Shown one piece after another: positions 62,569-64,000 of a stretch of 64,000 bases of DNA. The position numbers and the translations under genes are program-made. Origin of the DNA: Yersinia frederiksenii ATCC 33641. GTDB lineage: Bacteria; Pseudomonadota; Gammaproteobacteria; Enterobacterales; Enterobacteriaceae. The DNA lies in assembly GCF_000754805.1 (NCBI RefSeq), contig NZ_KN150731.1, forward strand, positions 1,010,492 to 1,074,491. The letters run 5' to 3'. The stretch's first letter is position 1; each line of letters begins with the position of its first letter. The notes under the pieces were generated by a model. The model made no database searches. It worked only from the letters and a program-made list of their open reading frames with translations, and was not told where the DNA came from.

Positions 62569-63345
62569 TTACATTGCCACTTGCCAGAGATTATAGAAAG
62601 CAATGCGTCCGGCTAATTCACCAATGACCAGAGCAGACGCGCTAACTGCCAACGTGGCCCGAGGGATTTTGTCTTTCAATAATGCGGCGGCAGCGACAAA
62701 GATACCTAAGGCCAGCAGCAAAATCTGAACTCCCCAAAATAGCGTTTGCTGGCTGCTCAGTTCTATTGAGCTTTGGCCAAGGAAACTCAGATAGCCCGGT
62801 TTATTCACTAGCGTTATGATAGCGCCGATTAATAGCGCTGAAGCTCCAAGTTGACGTGCGCCGGTGAGAATGGCGAAAGCGCCGCCGCCAACCAATACGG
62901 TCATCCACAGCTGTAACGAGGTATAGGATGTATCCCAGTTAAGCACGGTGTCCAGTTGATAGACTTGAGTAATTGACCAGGCGAAGGCTAGCCCGAAGAT
63001 CACCGTAGCCACATTACACAAGGCGGCCAGCACGGCATTTCTCACCATCACCGAGAAAAAAACCGTGCCACAGGCCATGGCAACAAACAGGCTACTGAGC
63101 AGAATTTCATTGCTCATGGGGGAGCGGCCAATACCGAGCAGCATATTCATTGCCCGTAGAGGTTGCCCAACATGCAAAGTGCCGATGACTAAGCCCGTTA
63201 ACACCAGAATCAAACCAACAATATTGGCTTGTTTGAGTTGCAGCGCGGTGGTCAAGCCGAGCTTGTGACTCAACCACACTAAAGCAAACAACCCGACGGC
63301 GGTCTGCCCTAGAACGGTGAAAAACACCAAGGGTAATTCATGCAT
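62569..63345 (-). CDS. dmsC: DMSO reductase membrane anchor DmsC
   Basis: 258 residues from ATG 63345 (MHELPLVFFTVLGQ), one base after the dmsB stop and with GGAGGT upstream; an earlier start at 63405 lies within dmsB. Eight membrane helices. It anchors DmsAB and passes electrons from menaquinol. Conserved N-terminal HELPLVFFTVLGQTAVG and HKLGLTTALQ segments match. Confidence 0.92.
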   Translation of the reverse strand: MHELPLVFFTVLGQTAVGLFALVWLSHKLGLTTALQLKQANIVGLILVLTGLVIGTLHVGQPLRAMNMLLGIGRSPMSNEILLSSLFVAMACGTVFFSVMVRNAVLAALCNVATVIFGLAFAWSITQVYQLDTVLNWDTSYTSLQLWMTVLVGGGAFAILTGARQLGASALLIGAIITLVNKPGYLSFLGQSSIELSSQQTLFWGVQILLLALGIFVAAAALLKDKIPRATLAVSASALVIGELAGRIAFYNLWQVAM

Positions 63346-63346
63346 T

Positions 63347-63964
63347 TTATACCTCCGCCGGATTCTGAATACTGCCTGATGTATCGCCCGATGGTCTGGC
63401 ATCACGATGGCCTCTGATCACCAGATTAGGCTGAGTGAGATGCGCGAGCGGCAATGGGGCAATGGCATTTTCTTCACCGTATTTTTCTCTTAACAGCGTA
63501 ATTTCATCGAAATCTAATGCGCGCTGCGGGCAGGACTCGACACACACTGGCTTGTGCCCTTCAGCAACACGTTGATAGCAACCATCGCATTTGGTCATCA
63601 GTTTCTTTTTGGCATCGAACTGCGGCGCGCCATAAGGGCAGCGCATCTCACAGTAGCGGCAACCAACACAGAGATCCTGATTGACCACCACCAAACCGTC
63701 TTCTTCACGTTTATACATGGCACCGGTAGGGCAGCCGGTGACACAAGTGGGAGATGAACAGTGATTACAGGCAATCGACAGATAGTAATTAAATACATTC
63801 TGTACCCATAGATTGCCTTGTTGCACCCAACTGCCGCCGCCGTATTCATACACCCGGCGCAGTTTTGGTCCTAAATCCAAGTTCTTCTCATCCTTGCAGC
63901 TGATTTGGCAGGTTTTACATCCCGTGCACTTGGTGGAGTCGACAAAAAAACCATATTGCTTCAT
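63347..63964 (-). CDS. dmsB: DMSO reductase iron-sulfur subunit DmsB
   Basis: 205 residues (E. coli 205). Electron-transfer subunit with four [4Fe-4S] clusters: CTGCKTCQISCKD (residues about 16-28), CNHCSSPTCVTGCPTG, CVGCRYCEMRCPYG and CDGCYQRV with CVESCP. The second group has CNHCSSPTC spacing and the third has the DmsB-like Cys (CRYCEMRCP). Start ATG 63964 after AAGGAG. Functions at the periplasm-facing DmsA with DmsC. Confidence 0.95.
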   Translation of the reverse strand: MKQYGFFVDSTKCTGCKTCQISCKDEKNLDLGPKLRRVYEYGGGSWVQQGNLWVQNVFNYYLSIACNHCSSPTCVTGCPTGAMYKREEDGLVVVNQDLCVGCRYCEMRCPYGAPQFDAKKKLMTKCDGCYQRVAEGHKPVCVESCPQRALDFDEITLLREKYGEENAIAPLPLAHLTQPNLVIRGHRDARPSGDTSGSIQNPAEV

Positions 63965-63975
63965 TTTTCAACTCC

Positions 63976-64000
63976 TTATGCGCGTTTAACTTCAACGAGG
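63976..64000 (-). CDS. dmsA: DmsA C-terminus (partial, runs off right edge)
   Basis: The minus-strand frame entering from the right edge ends LVEVKRA and stops at TAA (63976-63978), 11 bp before the dmsB start. The position and tail fit the catalytic molybdopterin subunit DmsA. Only the last few codons are visible, so the identity rests on gene order. Confidence 0.6.

Overview
The window is chromosomal DNA of a Yersinia, most like the Y. enterocolitica group. The evidence is near-identity of many proteins to enterobacterial orthologues (PtsHI-Crr, ZipA, LigA, GltX, Glk, MntH) combined with a Yersinia-type sialic acid cluster under an RpiR-type regulator. The species cannot be fixed from the sequence alone. 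There is no phage, insertion sequence, integrase, rRNA or CRISPR array.

Layout. 1-1.6 kb: end of yfeY and the dye-decolourising peroxidase yfeX. 1.7-8.0 kb: sialic acid catabolism, nanA and nanE on the minus strand facing away from nanK-nanQ, nanR and the transporter nanT on the plus strand. Both nan intergenic regions carry the same GGAGTT-N-AACTCC operator-like repeat. 8.3-13.1 kb: sulfate/thiosulfate ABC importer cysPTWA and cysM. 13.2-18.7 kb: macAB export pump, divergent from a CpxRA-like two-component pair. 18.8-24.9 kb: crr, ptsI, ptsH, cysK, cysZ and zipA. 25.0-28.4 kb: ligA, ypeB, a FlxA-like gene behind a clear sigma-28 promoter, and a nucleotidyltransferase-like gene. 28.5-31.1 kb: two tRNA-Ala, gltX, three tRNA-Val and one tRNA-Lys.

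31.2-45.0 kb, between tRNA-Lys and nupC, is an accessory block for coenzyme-B12-dependent glutamate fermentation by the methylaspartate route. It holds a tightly coupled operon, glutamate mutase S, its reactivase L, mutase E, methylaspartate ammonia-lyase, an AtuA-family (DUF1446) protein and a DUF4387 protein, followed by a dicarboxylate/amino-acid symporter. Beside it are a uroporphyrinogen methyltransferase and a PduX-type threonine kinase (both corrin supply), a LysR regulator, a class I fumarase that probably acts as mesaconase, and the cobalamin adenosyltransferase btuR. Together they would turn glutamate into methylaspartate, mesaconate and citramalate, and make and adenosylate the cofactor. 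No recognisable citramalate lyase is present. The AtuA/DUF4387 pair is the least understood part and the best candidate for new biology here.

45.1-53.8 kb: nupC, mntH (perfect Fur-type box), a YpeC-like secreted protein, an aldo-keto reductase, a LysR/PACE-efflux divergent pair and glk. 52.5-56.5 kb: the pyruvate-sensing two-component system ypdAB directly followed by its expected target yhjX, with a 21-bp-period direct repeat in the yhjX promoter. 56.6-60.7 kb: YbiU-like oxygenase, an acetyltransferase, alaC, a cytochrome b561 and the 24-residue membrane microprotein ypdK. 61-64 kb: a HicB-like antitoxin without HicA, then a DMSO-reductase operon on the minus strand (dmsA end, dmsB, dmsC, a DmsD/TorD chaperone and a ferredoxin).
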